Origin: DAMCAP01 sp964370205 | GTDB taxonomy: Bacteria; Bacillota; Clostridia; Oscillospirales; Ruminococcaceae | Direction: 5' to 3' | DNA length: 37,864 nucleotides | NCBI GenBank assembly: GCA_964370205.1 | Contig: CAYJIK010000012.1 | Coordinates: forward strand, 1-37,864 | In this document: in pieces, positions 19,301 to 26,780 of the stretch | Layout: each line of letters opens with the position of its first letter | How positions within the stretch are numbered: the first letter of the stretch is position 1 | Position numbers and translations under genes: made by a program | Notes under the pieces: model-generated | Databases searched by the model: none | What the model saw: only the letters and a program-made list of their open reading frames with translations | Told to the model about the DNA's origin: nothing

Positions 19301-19767
19301 TGCAGGTGTGCGACCTTAAAGCCGCCGCAGCTGACGCAGACACCGAGCTTAAACGCCTGGAGGTGGTAGGGCTGATGTCAGCGGAGGAGGCAAAGCTTGT
19401 TGACGTGGGCAGTGTGGAGCGGTTCTTTTTGTCGTCGTTGTGGCAGAGTGTCAAGAACTCACCGCAGATACTGAGAGAATATCCCTTTATGGGCAAGGCG
19501 AGAGCGGAGGATATAGCACAGTTTGGTAGGGTGGACGGCGACGATATCACCATTGTGCAAGGTATAGCGGATATGGTGGCAGTCACAGACAGGGGCGCTG
19601 TGCTGATAGACTTCAAGACCGACCGTGTGGGCAGTGGTGAGATGTTAAAGGCACGGTATCGAGCGCAACTTGACCTGTATAAGCACCTGCTTAGGCAACA
19701 TTTGAGGCTTGATGTGTTTGGGGCGTTTATTTATTCGTTACATTTGGGTGAGGGGATAGGGGTGTAG
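16303..19767 (+). CDS. addA: ATP-dependent helicase/nuclease subunit A (AddA)
   Basis: A 1154-residue UvrD-type helicase with a C-terminal nuclease, partner of AddB. Motifs in order: Walker A SAAAGSGKTAVL near residue 20, motif Ia TYTNAAAGELRGR, the SDLEHFALELL region, Walker B ILVDECQDIN, motif III VGDVKQSIYRFR, motif V VMSIHRSKGLEFPVV, motif VI ALYVALTRAKE, and the nuclease core VLIDFKTDRV near the end. ATG 16303 lies eight bases before the end of addB and is preceded by AAAGGAGG, so the pair is translationally coupled. The length is slightly below the 1230 residues usual for the family. A strong terminator follows. Confidence 0.96.
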   Translation: MSSRNWTESQRKAIYSRKGTLLVSAAAGSGKTAVLTERVIEMLLDEENPVPADKLLILTYTNAAAGELRGRIMSRLTTMLSGEKAGLARRQRRLLEHSHIGTIHSYCLALCRQHFNLIEGLSPTFRLGDENELTSLMDSALKEVLEERYSEGADDFLALVELISGGRNDSKLAETLIKLYGFVRSHPYYFDWMDKKAELYKNAEVISTSPFGGILLDYATEAITYAYDIVKDISDAIYGDDEAEKAYSDMVESDMAFLEGLLLHCQNRDYERLVTTLDSYAYPRLNPGRKVDAYIKQVVKSGRDSFKEAVSELKSRLTVDNDSDFIFEMGKVAPMVECLFSLAKQLDGKYREAKSRKSLIDYSDLEHFALELLTVQGETGLVPTNIARELGSGYSEILVDECQDINALQDEIIKSFGAKMFYVGDVKQSIYRFRQARPELFIEKLMSFAVFDDEKFPASITLNDNFRCRLEICEGVNYLFRMLMSEKLGELDYDVRQRLNASAKYPDEPKGSINIRILDKKGETDEPRYIANLIAELMTQGRTVTDGGADRPLEYGDICILMRSPRRRLQSYITALSAVGIPVSADSTESFLTSSELMPIVQLLTVTDNPILDIELSGVMLSPLFGFTAEELADVRILTPGGNFYTAVLTAVEDGNTKVAEFVETLSELRLMSAQMSVSELVVYIYNRFAYEHIVSAGQNGSYCSKNLWEFVRHISAMEGRGMQSLHGIVSALRDLLENGRDLPPPSGMVTGGVRVMSIHRSKGLEFPVVMLAECGRLFNLEERSEPFALSSDLGFACVKRDAVKGRQYPTLALSALRVSNTGLTLSEELRALYVALTRAKEVAYVTMSYQNPQRKIETFKSHLQGDRLAPYHVRSGRSFGEWIMSALLHRKGAEGLLDGEAFSDELFSVELAEDVEVVTDMEQSSDITTLTVDSELKNRTETLISTAYRWENEQGIPSKATVTQLVKSQEASYFTAVPSFAMGGAVSGADRGNALHRFMQVCDLKAAAADADTELKRLEVVGLMSAEEAKLVDVGSVERFFLSSLWQSVKNSPQILREYPFMGKARAEDIAQFGRVDGDDITIVQGIADMVAVTDRGAVLIDFKTDRVGSGEMLKARYRAQLDLYKHLLRQHLRLDVFGAFIYSLHLGEGIGV

Positions 19768-19786
19768 GCTATACTTCTATCGACGC

Positions 19787-19828
19787 AAAACCCCCTTCAT
19801 CAGCATTTTTGCCGATGGAGGGGGTTTT
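19787..19828 (+). terminator. Terminator after addA
   Basis: Fifteen-pair stem AAAACCCCCTTCATC/GATGGAGGGGGTTTT with a twelve-base loop, ending in TTTTCTTTG. Confidence 0.9.
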
Positions 19829-20203
19829 CTTTGTGGTTCTTTAGTTGCCTTAGCCATTTCTGCTAACCAGCGATGGTTAGTGTCACCACTACAGTCGGTG
19901 GCGGTGGACAGGGGGTGGCTAAAATGTTCCTGTTAGACACACAGAGCCAGCCGCTGTCGTACAGGTCACGAGCGCTTCCCCCAGTCCACGTCATCAACCT
20001 TTTTCGTCACCCTTCCCAGTCCCCAGGCTGCGGCTCATCGAGGGTTCGATATTCCCACCTACCCCTTCCCCAAAAAAATCTTCGAACCCCCACTCGCCAC
20101 ATCCCCCCACCCACCCTCCCCCTATTGACAATTCCCCCTATATCCTCTAAAGTATACATATATCTTACACTACACACAACACCTACCATCAAGGAGGAGC
20201 AAC
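19829..20203. other. Intergenic region upstream of the RyR-domain gene
   Basis: No gene is supported. A CTAACC/GGTTAG hairpin sits at 19862-19879, followed by a mixed stretch and a C-rich tract at about 20040-20140 that leads into the promoter. The 138-codon frame from 19873 runs into the next gene and has no ribosome binding site or protein-like composition. Confidence 0.6.
20125..20153 (+). promoter_or_regulatory. Promoter of the RyR-domain gene operon
   Basis: Consensus TTGACA at 20125-20130, 17 bases, TAAAGT at 20148-20153. AAGGAGG at 20191-20197 precedes ATG 20204. Confidence 0.6.
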
Positions 20204-22321
20204 ATGATACATATAGGCTTATTCACGTCATCAGCAGTGATTTTCTTTCTGGGTATGGCATACTTTCTACTGCTATCCCCCATGCGTGAGAAAGGTTTTT
20301 CAAAACTGTACATCGGAAACCTCGTGGCGGTGGTTGCCGCTTCGTTTTTGCCCATCTATATAAGCGGAAATCTCTATGCAGAGGGCGGAATGGTGGACAC
20401 CGCACTGGTAGCAATACTCGGTGTGGTGCGCTCTATTACAGGGGAGAACTCGGTGTTTGACACACGCAGTATGCTATCTGACATACCGCAGTCTCTGACG
20501 ATAGCTGTGAATGTCTACACAGCGTTTTTGCATCTGGTGTCTGTCATGTTGATACTGGGCTTTATACTGAGCCTGTTTAAGGACATATTCCCGAAGGTGG
20601 CGTATCGCTTCTTTGCAAGAAAACCGCTTTACGTATTCTCGCAGATAAACGAGCGCAGTCTACTGCTTGCCAAGGATATCAAGGATAATAAGTCGTCTGT
20701 TATCGTGTTTTTGGGTGACCCAGCCGATAGCCGCAGTACAGCCCACACCGAGCTGATAAACGAGATGGACGCATTTGTGTTTAACCTGTCCCCGAGTGAA
20801 CTTAAACTGTATAACAGAAAAGCGACTGAAAAGACACACATTTTCCTGATAGACGAGGACGAGAGCCAAAACCTCAAGAAAGCACTGGAAACAGTCCATC
20901 ACTACCGTGAGAATGAGCCTGTCTGCCCTGTTCAGGTGCATATTCTCTGCTCACAACCTGAGGCGGAGGGGCTTGTGGACGCTCTGGAAGTAAAGCCCAA
21001 GGAGGAAGCCGAGGGCGATGTAAAAAAGAAAAAAGCAAAGCGGAGAAGAAAGAAAAAGGGCGAGGAAACTTCCAAAAAGCCAAAGCTGACAGTGCGCCTT
21101 ATTCGTGAATCACGCTCTGCGCTCTACCACCTTGTGGACACAAGACCGCTTTTCACAGGGGTGCGTAACGGTAAACTCAAAATTCTGATAGTGGGCGCCG
21201 GCAGGAGTGGACTGGAAGCTATCAAGCTGTGTGCATGGTGTGGGCGGACGCTTAATATTAAACCTGAGATTATTGTTGTGGACAACAACCCACTGCTCGA
21301 GAGCTACTTTGAGAAGAGCTGTCCCGAACTTGCACCGCAGACCGCCACCCGTGACTCGAGGGAGGATGTGAACATAACGTTCCACACAGCGGACGTTCAG
21401 AGCAAGGAGTTTGTGGACATTCTGCGTTCCTATGTCGATATCGGCTACGTCATATGCGCCCTCGGTGACGACCATCTGAACCTCCGTACAGCGGTGAGCA
21501 CACGGGGGATACTCGAGGAGGTTCGCTTCTTGCAGGACAGAGAAACGCCTGTCCAACCACCTGCGATGATAAATGTCCTACTGCAAGACCCTTTCCTGTA
21601 TGACGTGAGTGATAAGATGAAGTTTGATAATAAGACAGCCTGTGCGCTGTCGCCGTTTGGGAGTTTGAGGGAGACGTACACGTGGGACAATATTGTAGCG
21701 CCGTATCTTGACTTTGCAGGTATGGCGGTCAACCGTTTCCATCATCTGAATTACAGGACAAAAGACATGACCAAAGCGGAGAAAGCGGCGGCACTTCCCT
21801 CTCTAAACGACGAAGCAGATGCAGTTTATGAAACGAAGGAATACAACCGCAGTTCCTCTATAGCGCAGGCACTGCACATGAAGTATAAGGTTTACGCCTG
21901 CTTACACGAAGTGAAGGGCGTAAACATTGACCCAAAAGTGTGGAAACTGCCTATCACCACCGATATGGTTAAAGAGGTGAATGCGATGATATTGGACAAG
22001 CAGAGCGGCGAAGCGCTTGTAAGGCGACTTGGCGATGTGGAGCACAGCAGGTGGAACGCCTACATGAGAGGTCAGGGCTGGAGCTACGCCTCGGGCGAGG
22101 TAGCGGATTATTGGTATAAAGAGCTAGGGGGGTACCGCAACTTCCCGGCGAAGTTACACCCTTGCCTTGTGCCGTGGGAGGAGCTACCACGTGTGGACAA
22201 GTGGCTACTGGAAAACCATAACTATCTCGAGGACTTTCAGGAGCTTGACTGTATATTCGTACGGAATATGCCTGAAATTATTGAGGAGTCGCTGAAACTG
22301 TCCGAGCAGGGGACAAAGTAA
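20204..22321 (+). CDS. Membrane protein with two NAD-binding-like domains and a C-terminal RyR domain
   Basis: A 705-residue protein of uncertain role. Three or four membrane helices occupy about residues 1-130. Next comes a Rossmann-like segment starting KPLYVFSQINERSLLLAKDI near residue 143. A strongly basic Lys/Arg linker lies near 270-290. A second Rossmann domain begins LKILIVGAGRSGLEAIKLC near 325, with the glycine motif GAGRSG and an acidic residue after IIVVD. The last 100 residues match the RyR (ryanodine receptor) repeat pattern: DVEHSRWNAYMRGQGWSY and LHPCLVPWEELP. Tandem regulatory NAD-binding domains behind membrane helices recall TrkA/RCK-gated ion channels, but I see no clear pore signature. 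It starts at ATG behind AAGGAGG and is followed after 18 bases by rsmI, perhaps in one operon. Confidence 0.8.
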   Translation: MIHIGLFTSSAVIFFLGMAYFLLLSPMREKGFSKLYIGNLVAVVAASFLPIYISGNLYAEGGMVDTALVAILGVVRSITGENSVFDTRSMLSDIPQSLTIAVNVYTAFLHLVSVMLILGFILSLFKDIFPKVAYRFFARKPLYVFSQINERSLLLAKDIKDNKSSVIVFLGDPADSRSTAHTELINEMDAFVFNLSPSELKLYNRKATEKTHIFLIDEDESQNLKKALETVHHYRENEPVCPVQVHILCSQPEAEGLVDALEVKPKEEAEGDVKKKKAKRRRKKKGEETSKKPKLTVRLIRESRSALYHLVDTRPLFTGVRNGKLKILIVGAGRSGLEAIKLCAWCGRTLNIKPEIIVVDNNPLLESYFEKSCPELAPQTATRDSREDVNITFHTADVQSKEFVDILRSYVDIGYVICALGDDHLNLRTAVSTRGILEEVRFLQDRETPVQPPAMINVLLQDPFLYDVSDKMKFDNKTACALSPFGSLRETYTWDNIVAPYLDFAGMAVNRFHHLNYRTKDMTKAEKAAALPSLNDEADAVYETKEYNRSSSIAQALHMKYKVYACLHEVKGVNIDPKVWKLPITTDMVKEVNAMILDKQSGEALVRRLGDVEHSRWNAYMRGQGWSYASGEVADYWYKELGGYRNFPAKLHPCLVPWEELPRVDKWLLENHNYLEDFQELDCIFVRNMPEIIEESLKLSEQGTK

Positions 22322-22339
22322 AACAAAGGGGGCGAGGAT

Positions 22340-23203
22340 TTGTCGGGAAAACTATATGTAGTGGCAACACCTATAGGAAACAGCGAGGACATCACAGACA
22401 GAGCAAAGCGCATACTGTCAGAGGTTGATATAATAGCCGCCGAGGACACAAGAACCACTGCGAAATTACTCACGCTACTCGGCATAAAGAACAAGACGAT
22501 ATCAAACCACAAGTTCAACGAGCGCAGTCAGGCGGAACATCTGATAGCAAAGCTGGTAAGTGGGGAGGATGTTGCGATAGTGTCTGACGCAGGCACGCCG
22601 TGCATCTCCGACCCGGGGCATGTGCTGGTGAGGGCGGCGGTAGAGCACGGCATTGATGTTGTGGGGATCAGTGGTGCGTCTGCGGTGGTGACGGCTCTTT
22701 CCGTGTCCGCCTTCGATTTTACGGCGTTCTCGTTCTACGGTTTTCTACCGAGGAAGTCAAAGGAACTGCGTGAACTGTTTACTGAGATACGTCAGAGCGA
22801 CGTAGAAGTGACTGTCCATTTCGAGTCCCCACACCGCATTGTGGACACGCTGTGTATAATATCAGAAGAACTACCTAATGCTGCCATCTGCCTATGTAAC
22901 GACCTTACAAAGCTGTTTGAGAGGATATATAGAGGTACACCGTCTGAGGTTATCGCAGAGCTTGAAGCGAACCCCTCGGCTCACAAGGGTGAGTACACGT
23001 TGGTGCTGTACAGTGGGAAACGTGCAGAAATCCCAGCTGATAATCCCCACGGCGCAAAGTCCCCCGAGGCGATGCTTGTAGACTGCATGGTGGAACAGGG
23101 GATGACGCTTAAAGAAGCGATAGACGAGTGCAAACGCACCACCGACATCTCCAAGAAAGAGCTATATAATGCTTCGCTCCGTCTTAAAGACATGTTTGGT
23201 TAG
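22340..23203 (+). CDS. rsmI: 16S rRNA (cytidine-1402 2'-O)-methyltransferase RsmI
   Basis: A 287-residue tetrapyrrole-methylase-fold enzyme that methylates the ribose of C1402 in the decoding centre using S-adenosylmethionine. Family motifs: LYVVATPIGNSEDIT at the start, AAEDTRTTAKLL, the SDAGTPCISDPG loop near residue 90, GISGASAVVTALS and FYGFLPRK, with a C-terminal HTH-like tail (TLKEAIDECKRTT). The start is TTG behind AAAGGGGGCGAGGA; no ATG fits the N-terminal family alignment. It follows the RyR-domain gene by 18 bases. Confidence 0.95.
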   Translation: MSGKLYVVATPIGNSEDITDRAKRILSEVDIIAAEDTRTTAKLLTLLGIKNKTISNHKFNERSQAEHLIAKLVSGEDVAIVSDAGTPCISDPGHVLVRAAVEHGIDVVGISGASAVVTALSVSAFDFTAFSFYGFLPRKSKELRELFTEIRQSDVEVTVHFESPHRIVDTLCIISEELPNAAICLCNDLTKLFERIYRGTPSEVIAELEANPSAHKGEYTLVLYSGKRAEIPADNPHGAKSPEAMLVDCMVEQGMTLKEAIDECKRTTDISKKELYNASLRLKDMFG

Positions 23204-23242
23204 AGGTATAGCGGTGGCATAAGCCGATAATAAGGAGGCTTT

Positions 23243-23554
23243 ATGAACGAAATTACAGAGGCTTTACAGAATTTTCTGGACGAGAACGGTAGGCTTACCG
23301 CCTTTCCCGCAAAGCGAAAGATGAAGCTTTACGCTCTTGTCTACCTGGCGGGGAAGTTTGACAGCGGTACAGTGTACAGCGAGAAACAGGTGGGCGAACT
23401 CCTTGCGGGTTGGCACACGTTCGCCGACCCTGCCACACTGCGCCGTGAACTGTATAACCATCGCTTTTTGAGCAGGGACAGTTATGGGAAAGAGTATCGC
23501 ACCGAAAAAGAGCAGCCGACGTTAGCCGAATTGTTTGAAAAATACGGTTTGTAA
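23243..23554 (+). CDS. DUF2087 domain protein
   Basis: A 103-residue protein with the DUF2087 pattern: FPAKRKMKLYALVYLAGKF near residues 21-39, then YSEKQVGELLAGWH and a TLRRELYNHRFLSRD segment. The family occurs alone or fused to transcription-regulator domains and its biochemical role is not established. ATG 23243 follows TAAGGAGG. It lies 39 bases after rsmI and may be co-transcribed. The last residues, AELFEKYGL, extend a little past the domain. Confidence 0.82.
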   Translation: MNEITEALQNFLDENGRLTAFPAKRKMKLYALVYLAGKFDSGTVYSEKQVGELLAGWHTFADPATLRRELYNHRFLSRDSYGKEYRTEKEQPTLAELFEKYGL

Positions 23555-23605
23555 AGCTCTTTTTTGCTTTAAATACTGAATTTTTCATTTTTTAGCATCT
23601 TTGTG

Positions 23606-23634
23606 TTGACACAGCACCGCTTTTGTACTATAAT
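23606..23634 (+). promoter_or_regulatory. Consensus promoter of tRNA-Pro
   Basis: TTGACA at 23606-23611, exactly 17 bases, TATAAT at 23629-23634: a full match to the sigma-A consensus, 17 bases before the tRNA. Confidence 0.9.
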
Positions 23635-23651
23635 GAGCACTGTGAATAAAT

Positions 23652-23728
23652 CGAGGCGTAGCTCAGTTTGGTAGAGTGCTTGGTTTGGGACCAAGATGCC
23701 GCAGGTTCGAATCCTGTCGCCTCGACCA
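23652..23728 (+). tRNA. tRNA-Pro (anticodon TGG)
   Basis: Acceptor arms CGAGGCG and CGCCTCG pair perfectly and the CCA end is encoded (ACCA at 23725-23728). The anticodon stem CTTGG/CCAAG holds the loop TTTGGGA, giving TGG. The T-arm is GCAGG-TTCGAAT-CCTGT. It is 77 bases, of normal shape, with its own promoter and terminator. Confidence 0.97.
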
Positions 23729-23730
23729 GT

Positions 23731-23760
23731 AAAAAAGACAATCGAAAGATTGTCTTTTTT
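23731..23760 (+). terminator. Terminator of tRNA-Pro
   Basis: AAAAAAGACAATC, tetraloop GAAA, GATTGTCTTTTTT. The end of this hairpin also holds a possible -35 box (TTGTCT 23750-23755) with TACAAT at 23773-23778 after 17 bases, a candidate promoter for the acetyltransferase gene. Confidence 0.88.
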
Positions 23761-23930
23761 ACTTTTGCATGCTACAATCTGTGCGGACTATGAAGGCAGT
23801 GAGGTAAATCAGATAACGAAATGGGCGTTCTAATATTTGTGGTTGCGTTTTGTAGGTGATGAAGTCAGGGGGCTTGTGACTTAGTTCAACCGGCGTCGAG
23901 ATAACTGCCGATGATGTAAGGAGAGTTTTC

Positions 23931-24587
23931 GTGTTTAATAAGATTGATATGCAGAGTTGGAACAGGAGAGAGAGTTACAATCACTATTTTGATAATGTGC
24001 CTTGTACATATAGCATGACGGTTAACTTGGATGTGACAGGCTTTTTGGAGGCTGTCCGACATAGGGGGCTCAAGTTTTTTCCTGTGATGTTGTTTGCGAT
24101 TTCGCAAATTGTGAATGCACACAAAGAGTTTCGGATGGATTTAGATGAAGACGGCTGTGTTGGGTATTACGATTACTCAAACCCTTGTTATGCGGTTTTT
24201 CATGACGAGACCGAGACGATTACAAATGTTTGGACTGAGTATTCTGTAGATCTGGGTGTGTTTGTTGATAGTTATAACGATGATATGAGTAGGTACAAAA
24301 ATGAATGCCGTAGTTCGAAACCGCTTGAAGGTAAGAACTATTTTAATGTTTCTTGCATACCGTGGACATGTTTCACAGGGTTTAATTTGAACTTGCAAAA
24401 AGGTTATGAGTATCTGCTGCCAATTTTCACTATCGGAAAATACTTTTCTGATGGCGAGAAGGTGATGTTGCCGCTTGCTATTCAGGTGCACCACGCCGTG
24501 TGCGATGGGTTTCATGTTGCACGGTTTGTAAACGAGTTGCAACAGTATCTTAACTCGTTTTCATCAGAGCAAGATACACAGGTGTAA
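23931..24587 (+). CDS. cat: Chloramphenicol acetyltransferase, type A
   Basis: A 218-residue protein of the trimeric CatA family, which inactivates chloramphenicol by acetylation from acetyl-CoA. Typical pieces: N-terminal NKIDMQSWNRRESYNHYF, then TYSMTVNLDVT, KFFPVMLFAISQIVNAHKEF, NVSCIPWTCFTGFNLNL, and the catalytic HHAVCDGFH with H188 as base and D192 as its structural partner. The length agrees with the usual 213-220 residues. The start is GTG 23931 behind AAGGAG. Its base composition and codon choice are somewhat more AT-rich than addAB, and it lies downstream of a tRNA next to a phage gene, so acquisition by transfer is plausible. Whether it confers resistance cannot be told from sequence. 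Confidence 0.9.
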   Translation: MFNKIDMQSWNRRESYNHYFDNVPCTYSMTVNLDVTGFLEAVRHRGLKFFPVMLFAISQIVNAHKEFRMDLDEDGCVGYYDYSNPCYAVFHDETETITNVWTEYSVDLGVFVDSYNDDMSRYKNECRSSKPLEGKNYFNVSCIPWTCFTGFNLNLQKGYEYLLPIFTIGKYFSDGEKVMLPLAIQVHHAVCDGFHVARFVNELQQYLNSFSSEQDTQV

Positions 24588-24627
24588 AAAAGAAAATGAA
24601 CGCCATAAAGCTAAAAATGAATAGCGT

Positions 24628-24660
24628 AAAAGGGGCTGTGAACAGCCCCTTTTGCTTTTT
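24628..24660. terminator. Terminator between cat and the portal gene
   Basis: AAAAGGGGCTG, loop TGAA, CAGCCCCTTTT, then GCTTTTT. It terminates cat; with a short T-run on minus it may also serve the portal gene. Confidence 0.85.
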
Positions 24661-24700
24661 ATGTGACACCTCTTATTTATAGTAACTGTGAAAAACACGT

Positions 24701-26209
24701 TTATGCTTCTTGAGTGGCGCCTTCTCCCTCTTTTTCTCTTAGCATGGCAATCAGCTGATATTTGCCGGGGAGGGCGTTTTCCGGTATTGCTTCGAGATAG
24801 GTGACCGCATCTGTTATTACGCCCTTTTGATAGAGTGCGTCGAGGGTGCTTAGCTGTGCTTCCTCGCTGAAGAAACTGCCGTTACCAACGTCAATTTTTA
24901 GTTTGAAGATGTAGTCGCCGAGGGAGGAGAAGTTAAAGCGCTCAAGGGTGCTGTTGCCGTATTTATCGGTTACTACAATGTCTCGAGTGCCGTAATCGGT
25001 GCGGATAATGTCCAGTATGCTGTGGAAAATATCTTCGAAGAACAGGTAGAGCGAGCGCTTTTGTAGTTCGAGTGGGACGGCGGTTGTGCGTACTACCGCC
25101 ACTATTGCCGATGTGTTGTCAGGACGGATGTTCCCGAGTGCGGCATCAGACGCTCCCATTAGGTCACGTGTGTACGCCATCAGCTTGTCCACCACCGCCA
25201 GCACCTGTCCCGACATATCGGGGACTGTCACTGCCCTTGCGACTGCGGTGTTCGGGTCACCGTTCACGCCTATTGCGCCTATGCGGTTAGACCACTTGGA
25301 AATCTTTGTGCGGTCGTACAGCACTTTTGGGAAGGCCAGCTCCTTTTGGAACTTAATTGCCATTGCAAACAGCTTGTTTATAGCCACCTGATTGGGGATA
25401 AGTCCGCTGATTGCCGCATTCCCGTGGTAGCTGTCCTTCACTTTCTCCCAGTTCATGATTGCTATTGGGTAGAGGGTATAGCCTGTTTCGGTGGGGGGCA
25501 TGACTGTTGCGGTGGCGGTGGTGCGTGACGTGTACACGATACCGTTTTCTTTCCAGTAGCGGCATATGACGGTCACTCTCGCTTCGCCGTCTATATCGCT
25601 GTCCGCTTTAAGCTTATCTATCTCTTCTTTTTTGCAACCGAGTGCCTCCATTTCGTCTTTGAGGTCTTCGAGCAGGTAGTGGGAAACGAGCAGTATATAT
25701 CGCTGACGCTCCTTGTCCCCGATGGCGGAGTTTGCGAAGATGATATTGCGGTTGTCTATCACTTCGCAACGCACCAGTCCGCTTGACCGCTGACCTGTCG
25801 GCACATCTGTGTCAAAGTACATATGCACACAACAGTCGCCGTCAACAGCGGCGTTTCGGACAAGGTCCCTTGCCATGTAGGGTAGTTTGTTGTATTCGAT
25901 TGCTTGGACAAGCTGAGAGCGGATTGTCTTGGTGACAGTGGCGGAGTCGTTGTCACTAAGTGTGTTAAACAGGTCTACCGAAACGCCGATAGAGTCGTTT
26001 GTCAGCACCGATACAAAGTAGGATACCACCCTGCCCAGTATGTTTAGAACAGGCTTTTCGAGGTCGTCGGCAGGTGTGTCCTCCCACTGCTTTCCTAAAA
26101 AGAAGTTCTCGTTTTGTCGCACTGTTTCAAAAAGGTTTATGCGATTTTTGTAGTCTAAGCCTTTTTTGTATTCGCTGTAAATTTCTTCAGGTGTTCTTTG
26201 CTTTTTCAT
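24701..26209 (-). CDS. Phage portal protein (orphan)
   Basis: A 502-residue protein with portal protein character of the P22-like type. It has an N-terminal helical region with RINLFETVRQNENFFLGKQW, the core KPVLNILGRVVSYFVS, YPIAIMNWEKVKDSYHGNAAISG followed by IPNQVAINKLFAMAIKF, the DNTSAIVAVVRTTAVPLELQKR helix of the crown or wing region, and a C-terminal domain near GSFFSEEAQLSTLDALYQKGVI. Portals form the dodecameric ring through which phage DNA enters the capsid. ATG 26209 has a strong AGGAGGT ribosome binding site and the frame is intact. No terminase, capsid or tail gene is nearby, so it is a remnant or a domesticated gene. Confidence 0.85.
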   Translation of the reverse strand: MKKQRTPEEIYSEYKKGLDYKNRINLFETVRQNENFFLGKQWEDTPADDLEKPVLNILGRVVSYFVSVLTNDSIGVSVDLFNTLSDNDSATVTKTIRSQLVQAIEYNKLPYMARDLVRNAAVDGDCCVHMYFDTDVPTGQRSSGLVRCEVIDNRNIIFANSAIGDKERQRYILLVSHYLLEDLKDEMEALGCKKEEIDKLKADSDIDGEARVTVICRYWKENGIVYTSRTTATATVMPPTETGYTLYPIAIMNWEKVKDSYHGNAAISGLIPNQVAINKLFAMAIKFQKELAFPKVLYDRTKISKWSNRIGAIGVNGDPNTAVARAVTVPDMSGQVLAVVDKLMAYTRDLMGASDAALGNIRPDNTSAIVAVVRTTAVPLELQKRSLYLFFEDIFHSILDIIRTDYGTRDIVVTDKYGNSTLERFNFSSLGDYIFKLKIDVGNGSFFSEEAQLSTLDALYQKGVITDAVTYLEAIPENALPGKYQLIAMLREKEGEGATQEA

Positions 26210-26599
26210 TGTGGTTTTACCTCCTGTTACGTTTTGTTTCTATATTAAACGTAGGGGGAGGTTTTAAGTGCTTTTATTTGGTGGGGTTTGCTTGAGTTAG
26301 AGCGTAAACAGCTATGAAACTTGTAGTTTTGAGGTGCTCGGGGGTGTAGGTAGTGGAAATCGGAACGTCGGGGCAGTGGCCATGTCGGCGTGCGCGCCGA
26401 CTAAGCAACTCAGGTCAGCCGAGAAGGCTGACCTGAGTTGCTTCCTGCCTCATAGGCAGATGGCCACTGCCCCGACGTTCCGGTTTCCGCTACCGTCCGG
26501 CGGCAGGTGACGTAAATGGTTAACTGTGTGTCTTTGGCTCCATGTGCAGTCGGTGGTTGCTGTTACTGATACTACTTGCGTCATTTTTACCTTTTATGG
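26210..26599. other. Intergenic region holding the cloverleaf repeat
   Basis: Apart from the upstream region of the portal gene and the palindromic element at 26351-26492, no gene is seen. The flanks contain no transposase and I see no target-site duplication next to the arms. Confidence 0.6.
26351..26492. repeat. Palindromic cloverleaf element (142 bp)
   Basis: Outer arms 26351-26383 and 26460-26492 are 33 bases with two mismatches. Between them sit three consecutive hairpins: GTCGGCG/CGCCGAC (26384-26401), an 18-pair perfect stem 26403-26420 with 26426-26443 around GAGAA, and CTGCCT/AGGCAG (26445-26459). Only bases 26402 and 26444 are unpaired at the junction. No reading frame fits inside. 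A diverged relative lies at 12635-12942. Confidence 0.9.
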
Positions 26600-26605
26600 T
26601 ATAAT
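26576..26605 (+). promoter_or_regulatory. Possible promoter of the exported-protein gene
   Basis: TTGCGT at 26576-26581, 18 bases, TATAAT at 26600-26605. A second TATAAT at 26712-26717 has no clear -35. Confidence 0.4.
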
Positions 26606-26780
26606 AGATGAAAATATGCGAAAAACTCATGTTATCGATTGCCGGATAAAGAGGTTATGGGTAAAGCTGATCGTTTTTTATTTATTAAACATAAAACTTC
26701 CATCCCTGCGATATAATGCAATATAGACTAGCGGAGATATTGCAAAGTAAGAGTAAAAACGGAAAGGTAAGGGGATGGAC

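Noticed and set aside
19873..20289. 138-codon frame upstream of the RyR-domain gene
   Set aside because: No ribosome binding site, Pro/His-rich composition from C-runs, and it overlaps the promoter and start of a well-supported gene.
23652..26209. Integrated element with attachment sites at tRNA-Pro
   Set aside because: No second copy of the tRNA 3' end was found in the window and no integrase gene is present.
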